A stretch of 64,000 nucleotides of DNA, from NCBI RefSeq assembly GCF_041103235.1, contig NZ_JBGCUN010000002.1, positions 124,001 through 188,000 of the forward strand, given 5' to 3'. The stretch is from Yoonia sp. R2331. Its GTDB lineage: Bacteria; Pseudomonadota; Alphaproteobacteria; Rhodobacterales; Rhodobacteraceae. Shown here in pieces: positions 8,284 through 16,526 of this stretch (position 1 is its first letter; each line of letters starts with the position of its first letter). A program made the translations under genes and the position numbers. The notes beneath the pieces are model-generated. The model was not told the DNA's origin. It saw only the letters and a program-made list of their open reading frames with translations, and did not search any database.

Positions 8284-9105
8284 ATGTTTCAGGCCCCTGT
8301 CACACATGAACGCCGACGCAGCGTTTTCGCCATGCTCGAGCTGATTTATCACTCGGTCGTGCGTGACGTCCGCAAAAGCCACAGGAATGCGTTTCTGGGG
8401 CTTGTTCTGAACATGATGCAAACCATCGTGTTCGTACTGACTTTCTATCTGATGTACTCGCTTCTTGGTCTGCGTGGTGCCGCCGTGCGCGGCGACTTTT
8501 TGCTGTATATTATGTCGGGTATCTTCCTTTACCTGACCCATACCAAAGCCATGCAAGCCGTTATCGGGTCAGAGGGACCCGCATCAGCGATGATGCAACA
8601 TGCGCCGATGACAACCGCCATTTCGATCACGGCGGCCGCACTTTCATCGCTTTACCTGCAATTGCTGTCCCTCTTGGTGGTGCTGTTCTTCTACCATGTG
8701 CTGTTCAATCCCGTTGTCATAGACGATCCCACTGGCGCGATGGCAATGCTGCTACTGTCCTGGTTCACCGGCGTAGGTGTCGGGCTGATCCTTCTCGCGA
8801 TAAAACCCTGGATGCCAGACGTGGTGACAGTAGTCAGCTCGATCTACTCGCGCGCCAATATGATCGCCTCGGGCAAGATGTTCCTTGCCAACTCATTGCC
8901 TGCCTCGATGCTGGTGCTGTTTGACTGGAATCCGCTTTTTCACACCATCGACCAGGCGCGGGGATTCACGTTTATCAACTATAATCCGCACTTCAGCTCT
9001 GCGATGTACCCGCTTTATGTGGGGCTGGTGCTGGTCGCGATTGGCCTGATGGGCGAATTCTACACCCGCAAGAACGCCTCAATCAGCTGGGGCGCATCGC
9101 GCTAA
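8284..9105 (+). CDS. ABC-2 type polysaccharide export permease (KpsM-like)
   Basis: A 273-residue inner-membrane protein with about six hydrophobic segments (for example FLGLVLNMMQTIVFVLTFYL and LYLQLLSLLVVLFFYHVLF). It ends in the short soluble tail GEFYTRKNASISWGASR. Layout and length fit the ABC-2 permeases that export capsular or O-antigen polysaccharide with a KpsT/Wzt-type ATPase. The start is set at ATG 8284, preceded by AAGGAA; an upstream in-frame ATG at 8191 would overlap the divergent cysQ leader. No partner ATPase gene lies in the window. The gene diverges from cysQ with a 121-base gap and is followed by a gene-free 112 bases. Confidence 0.8.
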   Translation: MFQAPVTHERRRSVFAMLELIYHSVVRDVRKSHRNAFLGLVLNMMQTIVFVLTFYLMYSLLGLRGAAVRGDFLLYIMSGIFLYLTHTKAMQAVIGSEGPASAMMQHAPMTTAISITAAALSSLYLQLLSLLVVLFFYHVLFNPVVIDDPTGAMAMLLLSWFTGVGVGLILLAIKPWMPDVVTVVSSIYSRANMIASGKMFLANSLPASMLVLFDWNPLFHTIDQARGFTFINYNPHFSSAMYPLYVGLVLVAIGLMGEFYTRKNASISWGASR

Positions 9106-9150
9106 CGATTGACCTGCGACCTGTCAGGGGCTAGCCAACCTCTGATTTCG

Positions 9151-9203
9151 TGTTTGGGCACCCGTCGACCCCTTTTGGGGGACATCTTCCTTTTGCCCAA
9201 ACA
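9151..9203 (+). promoter_or_regulatory. Structured leader (nested hairpins) upstream of a GNAT gene
   Basis: A perfect 10-bp inverted repeat, TGTTTGGGCA (9151-9160) and TGCCCAAACA (9194-9203), encloses a second hairpin with arms GTC/GAC (9164-9166, 9181-9183) and CCCC/GGGG (9169-9172, 9177-9180) around a TTTT loop. The outer arm ends three bases before the AAAGG ribosome-binding site of the gene starting at 9218. It could be the terminator of the upstream permease gene, but no T-run follows on the plus strand; a folded leader that affects translation is equally possible. Confidence 0.45.
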
Positions 9204-9217
9204 CCAAAGGCCACTTC

Positions 9218-9682
9218 ATGACCATCTCCTGCCGCGCCTTGCGCAAAAATGACCTATCCGAACTCACTGACATCCTGAACGCAACTGACCTGTTTCCTGC
9301 TGACATGCTGGACGACATGGTGCAGGGCTACCTGACACAGCAATCCGACGACCGCTGGTGTGTCTCGCTGGCCGGTCACATCGTTGTTGGCTTCGCCTTC
9401 CTCGAACCCGAACGGATGACATCCGGCACCTGGAACATGTTGGCGCTGGCGGTCTCACCCGATCACCAAGGGCAAGGCATCGGTGCCGCCCTCGTCGGCT
9501 ATGCTGAATCCACCCTGATTAAGGCAAAGGCGCGCCTTATGCTGGTCGACACGCTCGATACGGAAGACTTTGCGCCGCAACGTCGTTTCTACACAAGCTG
9601 CGGCTATCAAAAGGCGGCGCACATCCCTGATTTCTATGATCGCGGCGCTGGTAAGGTCACATTCACCAAGAATCTCTGCTGA
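9218..9682 (+). CDS. GNAT-family N-acetyltransferase
   Basis: A 154-residue acetyl-CoA-dependent N-acetyltransferase. The fold core is seen as WNMLALAVSPDHQGQGIGAALVGYAES at residues 72-98. The Q/R-x-x-G-x-G/A acetyl-CoA pyrophosphate loop within it is QGQGIGAAL, and the RRFYTSCGYQKAA motif near residue 130 is the usual C-terminal strand. It starts with MTISCRALRKNDLSEL behind an AAAGG site. The acceptor is unknown. It stands alone between the export permease and dnaK, behind a structured leader. Confidence 0.8.
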   Translation: MTISCRALRKNDLSELTDILNATDLFPADMLDDMVQGYLTQQSDDRWCVSLAGHIVVGFAFLEPERMTSGTWNMLALAVSPDHQGQGIGAALVGYAESTLIKAKARLMLVDTLDTEDFAPQRRFYTSCGYQKAAHIPDFYDRGAGKVTFTKNLC

Positions 9683-9728
9683 CACCGCAAAGATTCCGGT
9701 TTTGGGCGCAAATCAGGGCCCGCAGGCG

Positions 9729-9760
9729 GTTGCAGCCCCCAAAACCCAACCCTATATACG
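9729..9760 (+). promoter_or_regulatory. Heat-shock (sigma-32 type) promoter of dnaK
   Basis: GTTG (9729-9732), then 18 bases, then CCTATATACG (9751-9760). The -10 part matches the alphaproteobacterial heat-shock consensus CYTATNTNNG at every fixed position; the -35 part differs from CTTG by one base, and the spacing is one base longer than the usual 17. It lies about 110 bases before the dnaK start, where RpoH control is expected. Confidence 0.6.
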
Positions 9761-9869
9761 CGAAGTCGCGAGACGGGCCGAAAGCCCGATCGCAATTCAT
9801 GAAAATAGGCGCGGGTGCCGAAACGGGTTCGCGCCGCTCAAACCGCCTGAAGCAAAAGGGATTTGAAAC

Positions 9870-11786
9870 ATGGCCAAAGTCATCGGAATTGACCTCGGAA
9901 CCACTAACTCTTGTATCGCCATCATGGACGGCTCCAAGCCCCGCGTGATCGAAAACAGCGAAGGTGCCCGCACCACGCCGTCGATCGTCGCCTTCACAGA
10001 TGATGAGCGTCTCGTCGGCCAACCTGCAAAGCGTCAGGCCGTCACCAACCCCGAAAACACCATCTTTGCCGTCAAGCGCCTGATCGGCCGCCGTTTCGAC
10101 GACAAGGATCTTGCAAAGGACAAAAAGAACATGCCGTTCGCTGTCGTTGATGGCGGCAACGGCGACGCGTGGGTCGAAAGCAAGGGTGAGAAATACTCCC
10201 CTTCACAAATCTCTGCCTTCATCCTTGGCAAGATGAAAGAAACTGCTGAGTCCTACCTTGGCGAAGACGTGACCCAAGCGGTCATCACCGTGCCTGCTTA
10301 CTTCAACGACGCCCAGCGTCAGGCGACCAAAGACGCCGGCAAAATCGCGGGCCTCGAGGTGCTGCGCATCATCAACGAACCAACCGCCGCTGCACTGGCC
10401 TACGGCCTCGACAAGAAAGAAACCAAAACCATCGCGGTCTATGACCTTGGCGGTGGTACCTTCGACGTGACGATCCTCGAGATCGACGATGGCCTGTTCG
10501 AAGTGAAATCCACCAACGGTGATACCTTCCTGGGTGGTGAAGACTTTGACATGCGCATCGTCAATTACCTCGCGGATGAGTTCAAAAAGGAACACTCCGT
10601 CGACCTGACCAAAGACAAGATGGCTTTGCAGCGCCTGAAAGAAGCGGCTGAAAAAGCCAAGATCGAACTGTCTTCGTCCTCGACAACAGAAATCAACCAG
10701 CCGTTTATCTCGATGGGATCCAACGGCCAGCCGCTCCACATGGTCATGAAACTGACCCGTGCAAAGCTGGAGTCGCTGGTGTCTGACCTAATCAAATCCT
10801 CAATGAAGCCTTGTCAGGCTGCGATCAAAGACGCGGGCCTGTCCACATCTGACATCGACGAAGTCGTTCTTGTCGGCGGTATGACCCGTATGCCCCGCGT
10901 GAAAGAAGAAGTGACCAAATTCTTCGGCAAAGAGCCTCATCAGGGTGTGAACCCCGATGAAGTTGTTGCCATGGGTGCCGCCATTCAGGCCGGTGTTCTT
11001 CAGGGCGACGTCAAAGACGTGGTTCTGCTGGACGTCACGCCACTGTCCTTGGGCATCGAAACGCTGGGCGGAGTGTTTACCCGCCTGATCGACCGCAACA
11101 CCACGATCCCAACCAAGAAGTCGCAAACATTCTCGACCGCCGAGGATAACCAGAACGCCGTGACACTGCGCGTGTTCCAGGGTGAGCGTGAGATGGCCGC
11201 CGACAACAAAATGTTGGGCCAGTTCAACCTTGAAGACATCCCGCCCGCACCACGCGGCATGCCGCAGATCGAGGTGACATTCGACATCGACGCCAACGGC
11301 ATCGTATCGGTTGCCGCAAAGGACAAAGGCACCGGCAAAGAGCAGTCGATCACCATTCAGGCCTCTGGCGGTCTGTCCGATGACGACATCGAAGCGATGG
11401 TCAAGGACGCCGAAGAAAACGCAGAGGCCGATAAGGAACGCAAGGAAATGGTCGAAGCGCGCAACAGCGCTGAAAGCCTGATCCACTCCACCGAAAAGTC
11501 ACTGGAGGAGCATTCCGACAAGGTTGATCCAACCACGGTTGAAGCCATCGAACTTGCGATTGCCGCGCTGAAGGACGACCTCGAAAAGGACGACATCACC
11601 GCAGACAAGATCAAGTCGGGCATCCAGAATGTCACTGAATCGGCCATGAAACTGGGCGAAGCCATCTACAAGGCCAGCCAGGAAGAGGCCGGTGAGGTTG
11701 ACCCAGACGAAGAGCCAAAAGGCGCTGACGAAGAAGACATCGTTGATGCCGACTTCGAAGATTTGGGCGACGACAAGCGTGACTAA
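9870..11786 (+). CDS. dnaK: Molecular chaperone DnaK (Hsp70)
   Basis: DnaK binds exposed hydrophobic peptide segments in an ATP-driven cycle with DnaJ and GrpE. The 638-residue protein begins [17 protein letters not shown] (phosphate loop 1) and has [20 protein letters not shown] near 145, [17 protein letters not shown] near 190 and [11 protein letters not shown] near 330. The substrate-binding domain follows from about residue 385, and the helical lid ends in the acidic tail [18 protein letters not shown], with the EDVVDADFE-like GrpE/DnaJ-interaction motif typical of proteobacteria. It is followed by dnaJ after 76 bases that contain an intrinsic terminator, so dnaJ probably gets only part of the dnaK transcription. 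Confidence 0.98.
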   Translation: MAKVIGIDLGTTNSCIAIMDGSKPRVIENSEGARTTPSIVAFTDDERLVGQPAKRQAVTNPENTIFAVKRLIGRRFDDKDLAKDKKNMPFAVVDGGNGDAWVESKGEKYSPSQISAFILGKMKETAESYLGEDVTQAVITVPAYFNDAQRQATKDAGKIAGLEVLRIINEPTAAALAYGLDKKETKTIAVYDLGGGTFDVTILEIDDGLFEVKSTNGDTFLGGEDFDMRIVNYLADEFKKEHSVDLTKDKMALQRLKEAAEKAKIELSSSSTTEINQPFISMGSNGQPLHMVMKLTRAKLESLVSDLIKSSMKPCQAAIKDAGLSTSDIDEVVLVGGMTRMPRVKEEVTKFFGKEPHQGVNPDEVVAMGAAIQAGVLQGDVKDVVLLDVTPLSLGIETLGGVFTRLIDRNTTIPTKKSQTFSTAEDNQNAVTLRVFQGEREMAADNKMLGQFNLEDIPPAPRGMPQIEVTFDIDANGIVSVAAKDKGTGKEQSITIQASGGLSDDDIEAMVKDAEENAEADKERKEMVEARNSAESLIHSTEKSLEEHSDKVDPTTVEAIELAIAALKDDLEKDDITADKIKSGIQNVTESAMKLGEAIYKASQEEAGEVDPDEEPKGADEEDIVDADFEDLGDDKRD

Positions 11787-11806
11787 GGCGACAGCCTAGC
11801 GAAATG

Positions 11807-11837
11807 GACCGGCCCGAGGAACCGGGTCGGTCTTTTT
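11807..11837 (+). terminator. Intrinsic terminator between dnaK and dnaJ
   Basis: GACCGGCCCG (11807-11816) pairs with CGGGTCGGTC (11823-11832; one G-T pair) around a six-base loop and is followed by five Ts (11833-11837). It lies 20 bases after the dnaK stop and 26 bases before the dnaJ start, so it is likely a partial terminator setting the DnaK:DnaJ ratio. Confidence 0.7.
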
Positions 11838-11862
11838 CCATTCCCAAAGGGGAAAACTGAAC

Positions 11863-13002
11863 ATGGCAAAACGCGATTATTATGAAACGCTCGGCGTCGC
11901 CAAAGGCGCTGATGCTGCTGAAATCAAGAAGGCCTATCGCCAAAAGGCCAAGGAATTGCACCCGGACCGCAACGCAGACAACCCAAAGGCGGAAGAGCAG
12001 TTCAAGGAAGCGGCCGAAGCGTATGACGTCCTGAAAGACGCCGAGAAAAAAGCGGCCTATGACCGCTTTGGCCACGCCGCTTTCGAGGGCGGCATGGGCG
12101 GCGGCGGTCGGCCCGGCGGCGGTCAGGGCGATTTTGCTTCTGCCTTCTCTGATGTGTTTGACGACCTTTTCGGCGACATGATGGGCGGTGGCCGCGGCGG
12201 CGGGCGCAACCGCGCCCAGCGCGGCAATGACCTGCGCTATAACCTGCGCATCAACCTCGAAGACGCCTTTGCGGGCATGCAGAAAACCATCACGGTGCCC
12301 ACTGCTGTCGGGTGTGATGCATGTAACGGCACGGGTGCCGAAGGCGGATCAGAGCCGCAGAACTGCCCCACCTGCAACGGCATGGGCAAGGTTCGCGCGC
12401 AACAGGGATTCTTCACCGTCGAACGCACCTGCCCGACGTGCAACGGTATGGGCCAAACGATTAAGGACCCTTGCCGCACCTGCCACGGCGCGGGCCGCGT
12501 CGAGAAAGAGAAATCGCTGTCGGTCAACATCCCCGCGGGCGTCGAAACCGGAACCCGCATCCGCCTCGCGGGCGAAGGTGAGGCCGGGATGCGCGGCGGC
12601 CCTGCGGGTGACCTCTACATCTTTATCGAGGTTACGCAGCACGCGCTTTTTGAGCGTGAGAACAACAACCTCTTTTGCCGCGTCCCGGTCAGCATCGCCT
12701 CTGCGGCCCTGGGAGGAGAGATCGAAGTGCCAACAATCGACGGCGGCCGCAGCCGTGTGAAGATTCCGGAAGGGTCGCAATCGGGTCGACAAATGCGCCT
12801 ACGCGGGAAAGGCATGCCTGCCCTACGCGGCGGCGGTGCGGGTGATATGTTCATCGAACTGGCGGTTGAAACACCGGTAAACCTGACCAGTCGCCAGCGG
12901 GAAATCCTCAAGGAATTCGACAAGTTGAGCGAAGAGAACAACCCGCATGGGTCAAAGTTCTTCAAATCGGTCAAAGGGTTTTGGGATTCGATGAAGGGCT
13001 AA
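11863..13002 (+). CDS. dnaJ: Co-chaperone DnaJ (Hsp40)
   Basis: DnaJ stimulates DnaK ATP hydrolysis and delivers substrates. The 379 residues show the J domain at 1-70 with the HPD motif ([11 protein letters not shown]) and a Gly-rich linker at about 75-115. The zinc-binding region at about 140-210 has four CxxCxGxG repeats ([16 protein letters not shown] twice, CRTCHGAG), and two C-terminal beta domains follow. It is a complete type I DnaJ of normal length. The AAAGGGGAAAA leader gives a clear ribosome-binding site. It pairs with the upstream dnaK. Confidence 0.97.
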   Translation: MAKRDYYETLGVAKGADAAEIKKAYRQKAKELHPDRNADNPKAEEQFKEAAEAYDVLKDAEKKAAYDRFGHAAFEGGMGGGGRPGGGQGDFASAFSDVFDDLFGDMMGGGRGGGRNRAQRGNDLRYNLRINLEDAFAGMQKTITVPTAVGCDACNGTGAEGGSEPQNCPTCNGMGKVRAQQGFFTVERTCPTCNGMGQTIKDPCRTCHGAGRVEKEKSLSVNIPAGVETGTRIRLAGEGEAGMRGGPAGDLYIFIEVTQHALFERENNNLFCRVPVSIASAALGGEIEVPTIDGGRSRVKIPEGSQSGRQMRLRGKGMPALRGGGAGDMFIELAVETPVNLTSRQREILKEFDKLSEENNPHGSKFFKSVKGFWDSMKG

Positions 13003-13051
13003 GCCGCCCATCGTTAACCAATCTTTCACCTGAATCGCGCGAAATGGGCAT

Positions 13052-13801
13052 ATGTCCCATTTCGCCGAAACCCCTGGCCTGTTCCGCGACCTGGACGAGG
13101 CGACACCTGCGCCCGTCCCCGCGAAACTACCGTCCTACATCAAAGATCATCGCAAGCGTCTGCGTGAACGGTTCCTCACTGGCGGTGCGACGGCGATGCC
13201 GGACTATGAACTTCTTGAACTTGTCCTGTTTCGCGCCATTCCTCGGCAGGACGTCAAACCGTTGGCTCGCGCGCTGCTGGACCAATTCAGCGATTTCAAC
13301 AGCGTCCTTGCCGCGCCGATCAGCCAGTTGCGTGCTGTCAGCGGCATTGGTGATGCCGTCGTGACCGAACTCAAAATAGTCGAGGCTGCCGCCCACCGCC
13401 TCGCCCGGTCCCGCGTGATGCAAAGGCACGTGATCTCAAGCTGGCAAGCAATCATCGACTATTGTCACACAGTCATGGCGCATCGCGACACCGAACAGTT
13501 TCGCATTCTCTACCTTGATACCAAAAACACGCTGATTGCCGACGAAGAACAGGCCAAAGGCACCATCGACCATGTCCCCGTCTACCCGCGCGAGGTTGTC
13601 AAACGCGCGCTTGAACTCAATGCCGCGGCGCTGATTCTCGTCCACAATCACCCCTCTGGTGACCCGACGCCCAGCAGCGCCGATATCGAAATGACCGCCA
13701 AGATTACCAATGCCGCCTATGCCGTAGATGTACAGGTACATGACCATCTGATCATCGGCAAAAACCGCGAACTCAGCTTTCGGGCCGAAGGGTTACTCTG
13801 A
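13052..13801 (+). CDS. radC: RadC-family JAB/MPN domain protein
   Basis: A 249-residue RadC homologue. An N-terminal helix-hairpin-helix-like region (residues 60-105, with LRAVSGIGDAVVTELKIVEA) precedes the JAB metalloprotease-like domain. The zinc-ligand motif of that domain is seen as LVHNHPSGDPTPSSADIEMT near residue 205 (H-x-H...D). The family was once linked to DNA repair, but its molecular role is unsettled. The start ATG at 13052 is in a short gap after dnaJ. Its 3' end overlaps the end of the convergent OmpA-type gene by nine bases. Confidence 0.93.
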   Translation: MSHFAETPGLFRDLDEATPAPVPAKLPSYIKDHRKRLRERFLTGGATAMPDYELLELVLFRAIPRQDVKPLARALLDQFSDFNSVLAAPISQLRAVSGIGDAVVTELKIVEAAAHRLARSRVMQRHVISSWQAIIDYCHTVMAHRDTEQFRILYLDTKNTLIADEEQAKGTIDHVPVYPREVVKRALELNAAALILVHNHPSGDPTPSSADIEMTAKITNAAYAVDVQVHDHLIIGKNRELSFRAEGLL

Positions 13802-15349
13802 CACCCAAAGCTCGACCCGCCGGTTCATCTGACGTCCCCATTCGGTGTCATCACATCCCATTGGCAGCGCTTCGCCAAAGGCTTCCGTCTCGAGCGTCAC
13901 ACCCTCAGGCAAGGCACCCAACAGGTCCAGCAGATCGCTTTTCACCGCCTCTGCACGCGCGCTTGACAGATCGCTGTTCGCCAGCGCGTCCCCGCGCCCG
14001 TCACTGAACCCAACCAACCACAGCGCGCGTCCGGCATAGGCCCCGTCTTTGATCCGCTGCGCCAACAGGGTCAAGTTCGAACGTGATCCCGCGTCCAGCC
14101 GCGTTGATCCGACCTCAAACCGAAAGCTGACAGACTGTCGCGTCAGGGCGGTCAGGATTCGCACCATCCGCTGTAGTTCCGGCAGCTGGATCTCTGGCCC
14201 GGCAGCGGCAATCGCGCTGACAAACCGCTGCCCCTGCGCATCCAATGGCACCGGCACTGCGCCCTGATCCACAAACCCCGCCCGCCGCACGATCAACTGT
14301 GCTGCAGGGGTGCGCAGGAAACTAAGAAACCCCCGCGCAACGGGGTGTAACCGCCACTCTGGCAGGTAAATGAACAGTGGTGCTGTCAGCGGATAATCCT
14401 GGGCCTTCAGGGCTGCAACCCGTGGCGCGGAAATGAATCCGCAGGCATCAGACAACGCCACCGGCGCCGCCACACCCGTTTCACCCAAGCTTCCAATGCC
14501 CAACCCATCCGGGTCGCGTGCAACGGCGGCAGCCATGTCTGCCGTGGTATCGTGATGGATCGCCCCCGCGGTTGGCTCTGCGCCCAAGACCGTGGCCAGG
14601 AATTGCACTTGCCCGTTGCGCTGCGAGCCAAGGTGCAATGTGATCGGCGCGTCATTCCCGCCTAGCGCACCCCAATCCGTGATGGCACCTGCCATGATCC
14701 CCGCCAGTTCAGACAGTGACACGTCCCCCACATTGTTCTGCGCAGAGATCACCGGCACCAAAGCATCCAACCCAACAATCCGGCTTTGCAAAGCACTGTC
14801 TAACGCGCCCAGCCCCACCTCGTGCCCCAAGGCAAGCTCAGTTGGTGACACTTCGCGCGTGGACAGGGCCATGTCGGATTGAAACGCGATCAGATCAGCA
14901 AACCCCTCGTCTGATGTCGTGCCATGCACGGAAAAGACCCCCACGACACCATTGTCATCAGATAGCTCGATCCGCAGGCGTGTCGGGCCCAGTTGCCGCA
15001 GCGCACTGCGCCATCCCTGTGCGCGGGCATAGCCATCGATCAGCGCCGGTATCAGCACGTCAGCCATCTGCGCTGCGCCCGACATGCGAACGACCGGAAT
15101 ATGGCTCTGAGGATTTGGACAGGCGGTACCGGAACAGGTCACCTGAGCATAGTTCAGCGTCAGCGGCCCGTAGGGTGATTCAATTTGCAAGTAAGTGCCG
15201 TCAAACCCGATGACGCGGCCAGTTACGGATAGCGCACCACCGCGACTGATAATCGTCACATCCTGCGCCGCGGCTCGCCCACAAAGCAAAAGTGCGGCGA
15301 AGACCGCCGCACATTTTACAAGCTCTTTGAACCTTTGTTTGCACGTCAT
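13793..15349 (-). CDS. PstS-like binding domain fused to an OmpA-like peptidoglycan-binding domain
   Basis: The 518-residue protein starts at ATG 15349; this ATG overlaps the stop of the upstream gene (ATGA), which argues against the longer in-frame alternative. A signal peptide (LVKCAAVFAALLLCGRAAA) is followed by a short beta-rich region. A phosphate-binding-protein-like domain comes next (LSELAGIMAGAITDWGALGG; ITLHLGSQRNGQVQFLATVL) over about residues 100-360. An OmpA C-terminal domain ends it at about 400-518 (LWLVGFSDGRGDALANSDLS and RQMNRRVELWV). OmpA domains bind peptidoglycan, so this should be an envelope-anchored protein with a solute-binding-like module. No transporter genes adjoin it. 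Ligand unknown. Confidence 0.75.
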   Translation of the reverse strand: MTCKQRFKELVKCAAVFAALLLCGRAAAQDVTIISRGGALSVTGRVIGFDGTYLQIESPYGPLTLNYAQVTCSGTACPNPQSHIPVVRMSGAAQMADVLIPALIDGYARAQGWRSALRQLGPTRLRIELSDDNGVVGVFSVHGTTSDEGFADLIAFQSDMALSTREVSPTELALGHEVGLGALDSALQSRIVGLDALVPVISAQNNVGDVSLSELAGIMAGAITDWGALGGNDAPITLHLGSQRNGQVQFLATVLGAEPTAGAIHHDTTADMAAAVARDPDGLGIGSLGETGVAAPVALSDACGFISAPRVAALKAQDYPLTAPLFIYLPEWRLHPVARGFLSFLRTPAAQLIVRRAGFVDQGAVPVPLDAQGQRFVSAIAAAGPEIQLPELQRMVRILTALTRQSVSFRFEVGSTRLDAGSRSNLTLLAQRIKDGAYAGRALWLVGFSDGRGDALANSDLSSARAEAVKSDLLDLLGALPEGVTLETEAFGEALPMGCDDTEWGRQMNRRVELWVSE

Positions 15350-16422
15350 TTCGACGCGAGTGTCAGGTCCTGAAACATGTTTTTCAATACAAGATATTCG
15401 CCCACAGCGTCGCACCCCGGCATGGTCATCGTCAGATCAGTGGCAGCTGCCGCTTCCCCGGGGACCAATTGTATGCTTTGCGCCTCGACCAGACGGCCGC
15501 AGTTCCGCTCTGTCACCTCTGCCTCGACGCTGATCTCAATCGCGCCGTCACGCAGGGCAATGCCGCTGGGGAAGGTGTAGACTTCTGCCATCAACGCATC
15601 CGGCACTGACACATCGCCAAGGCTTGTCAAGAAGCCGCCCAATCCGGCCACGGCCTGTGTCGGATCAGCAGCAGACGCCGCCCAGATGTGGCCGTTTTCA
15701 CCATAGCTTGCGCCAAACTCAAAGGCGTGCAACTGAACGTCATCTTCACCTTGCCACTGCAGTACGGCGCGATCGTACATCGCAAGGCTTGGCACGCCAG
15801 TGATGGCCACGGCCCCTTCGCCGTCGTCATAAGCAGCAATAAAGAACGCTTCGGTAGCCAACGCCGGGACAGTCACGGTCAAGTTGCCATTTCCGTCTGT
15901 CAAAGCATGGAACATCATGCCCTGATGGTGGATCGAGACCACGGCATCCGGGCGGCAATCATCCGCCAATGTCAGCTCGACCATTGCTAAATCCGTGGGG
16001 GTCGCCGTCAATGTGGTGTCACATGCTGGTGCTTCTGCGACCTCGGCGATCGGAGTGATCAGCGGCTCGGGCGTTTCAACGGCATCCGTCGCAATGATAT
16101 CGGTGGCTGCCAAATCAGTGGCTGAAGGGACAGACATCAACGGTGCGTCAATCTCGCTCAGGCCTTCGGTGTATCCGACTTTCTCAAAACGCGGCAGGCT
16201 TGCGCTAGGCATCGCCAGCGTTGTGGGGACAGCAACACTCGCCGCCACAGGGACCACCACAGTTTCTGGGTCCAATCGGGTCTCGGGGCCCGCCACAGGC
16301 GCATCCGCGCCCCAGCGCCCTGCAACTGCGTCGCCGTATTGCATCACAAATCCGATGCTCAGCGCGATTGCAAAAGTCGCACCGGCAGTCGCCAACTGAC
16401 GTCTTGTTCGTGTCTGTGCCAT
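15346..16422 (-). CDS. Envelope protein of unknown function downstream of secA
   Basis: A 358-residue protein, starting at ATG 16422 (MAQTRTRRQLATAGATFAIA). It has one N-terminal hydrophobic segment after a basic stretch, so it is a type II anchored or secreted protein. A Thr/Ala/Val-rich linker covers about residues 35-130, and a domain with regularly spaced beta-strand-like segments follows. Homologues in this position are often labelled translocase in Rhodobacteraceae annotations, apparently only because of the neighbouring secA; nothing in the sequence supports that activity. It is translationally coupled (ATGA) to the PstS-like/OmpA gene, so the two may form one envelope system. Confidence 0.65.
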   Translation of the reverse strand: MAQTRTRRQLATAGATFAIALSIGFVMQYGDAVAGRWGADAPVAGPETRLDPETVVVPVAASVAVPTTLAMPSASLPRFEKVGYTEGLSEIDAPLMSVPSATDLAATDIIATDAVETPEPLITPIAEVAEAPACDTTLTATPTDLAMVELTLADDCRPDAVVSIHHQGMMFHALTDGNGNLTVTVPALATEAFFIAAYDDGEGAVAITGVPSLAMYDRAVLQWQGEDDVQLHAFEFGASYGENGHIWAASAADPTQAVAGLGGFLTSLGDVSVPDALMAEVYTFPSGIALRDGAIEISVEAEVTERNCGRLVEAQSIQLVPGEAAAATDLTMTMPGCDAVGEYLVLKNMFQDLTLASK

Positions 16423-16464
16423 GTCCGTTCCGTTCCCCAGCAAGAGATTGGGGCCGAAACTGTC

Positions 16465-16499
16465 ACCTTCCCGTGACCGCAGATGGACCGCGGGAAGGT
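16465..16499 (-). terminator. Hairpin between secA and the downstream envelope gene
   Basis: A perfect 9-bp inverted repeat, ACCTTCCCG (16465-16473) and CGGGAAGGT (16491-16499), lies about 28 bases after the secA stop on the minus strand. No T-run follows on that strand, so it may be a weak or Rho-assisted terminator or a 3'-end stabiliser. Confidence 0.45.
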
Positions 16500-16526
16500 A
16501 TTAACATGTCGTAAATGGGGCGAGGA

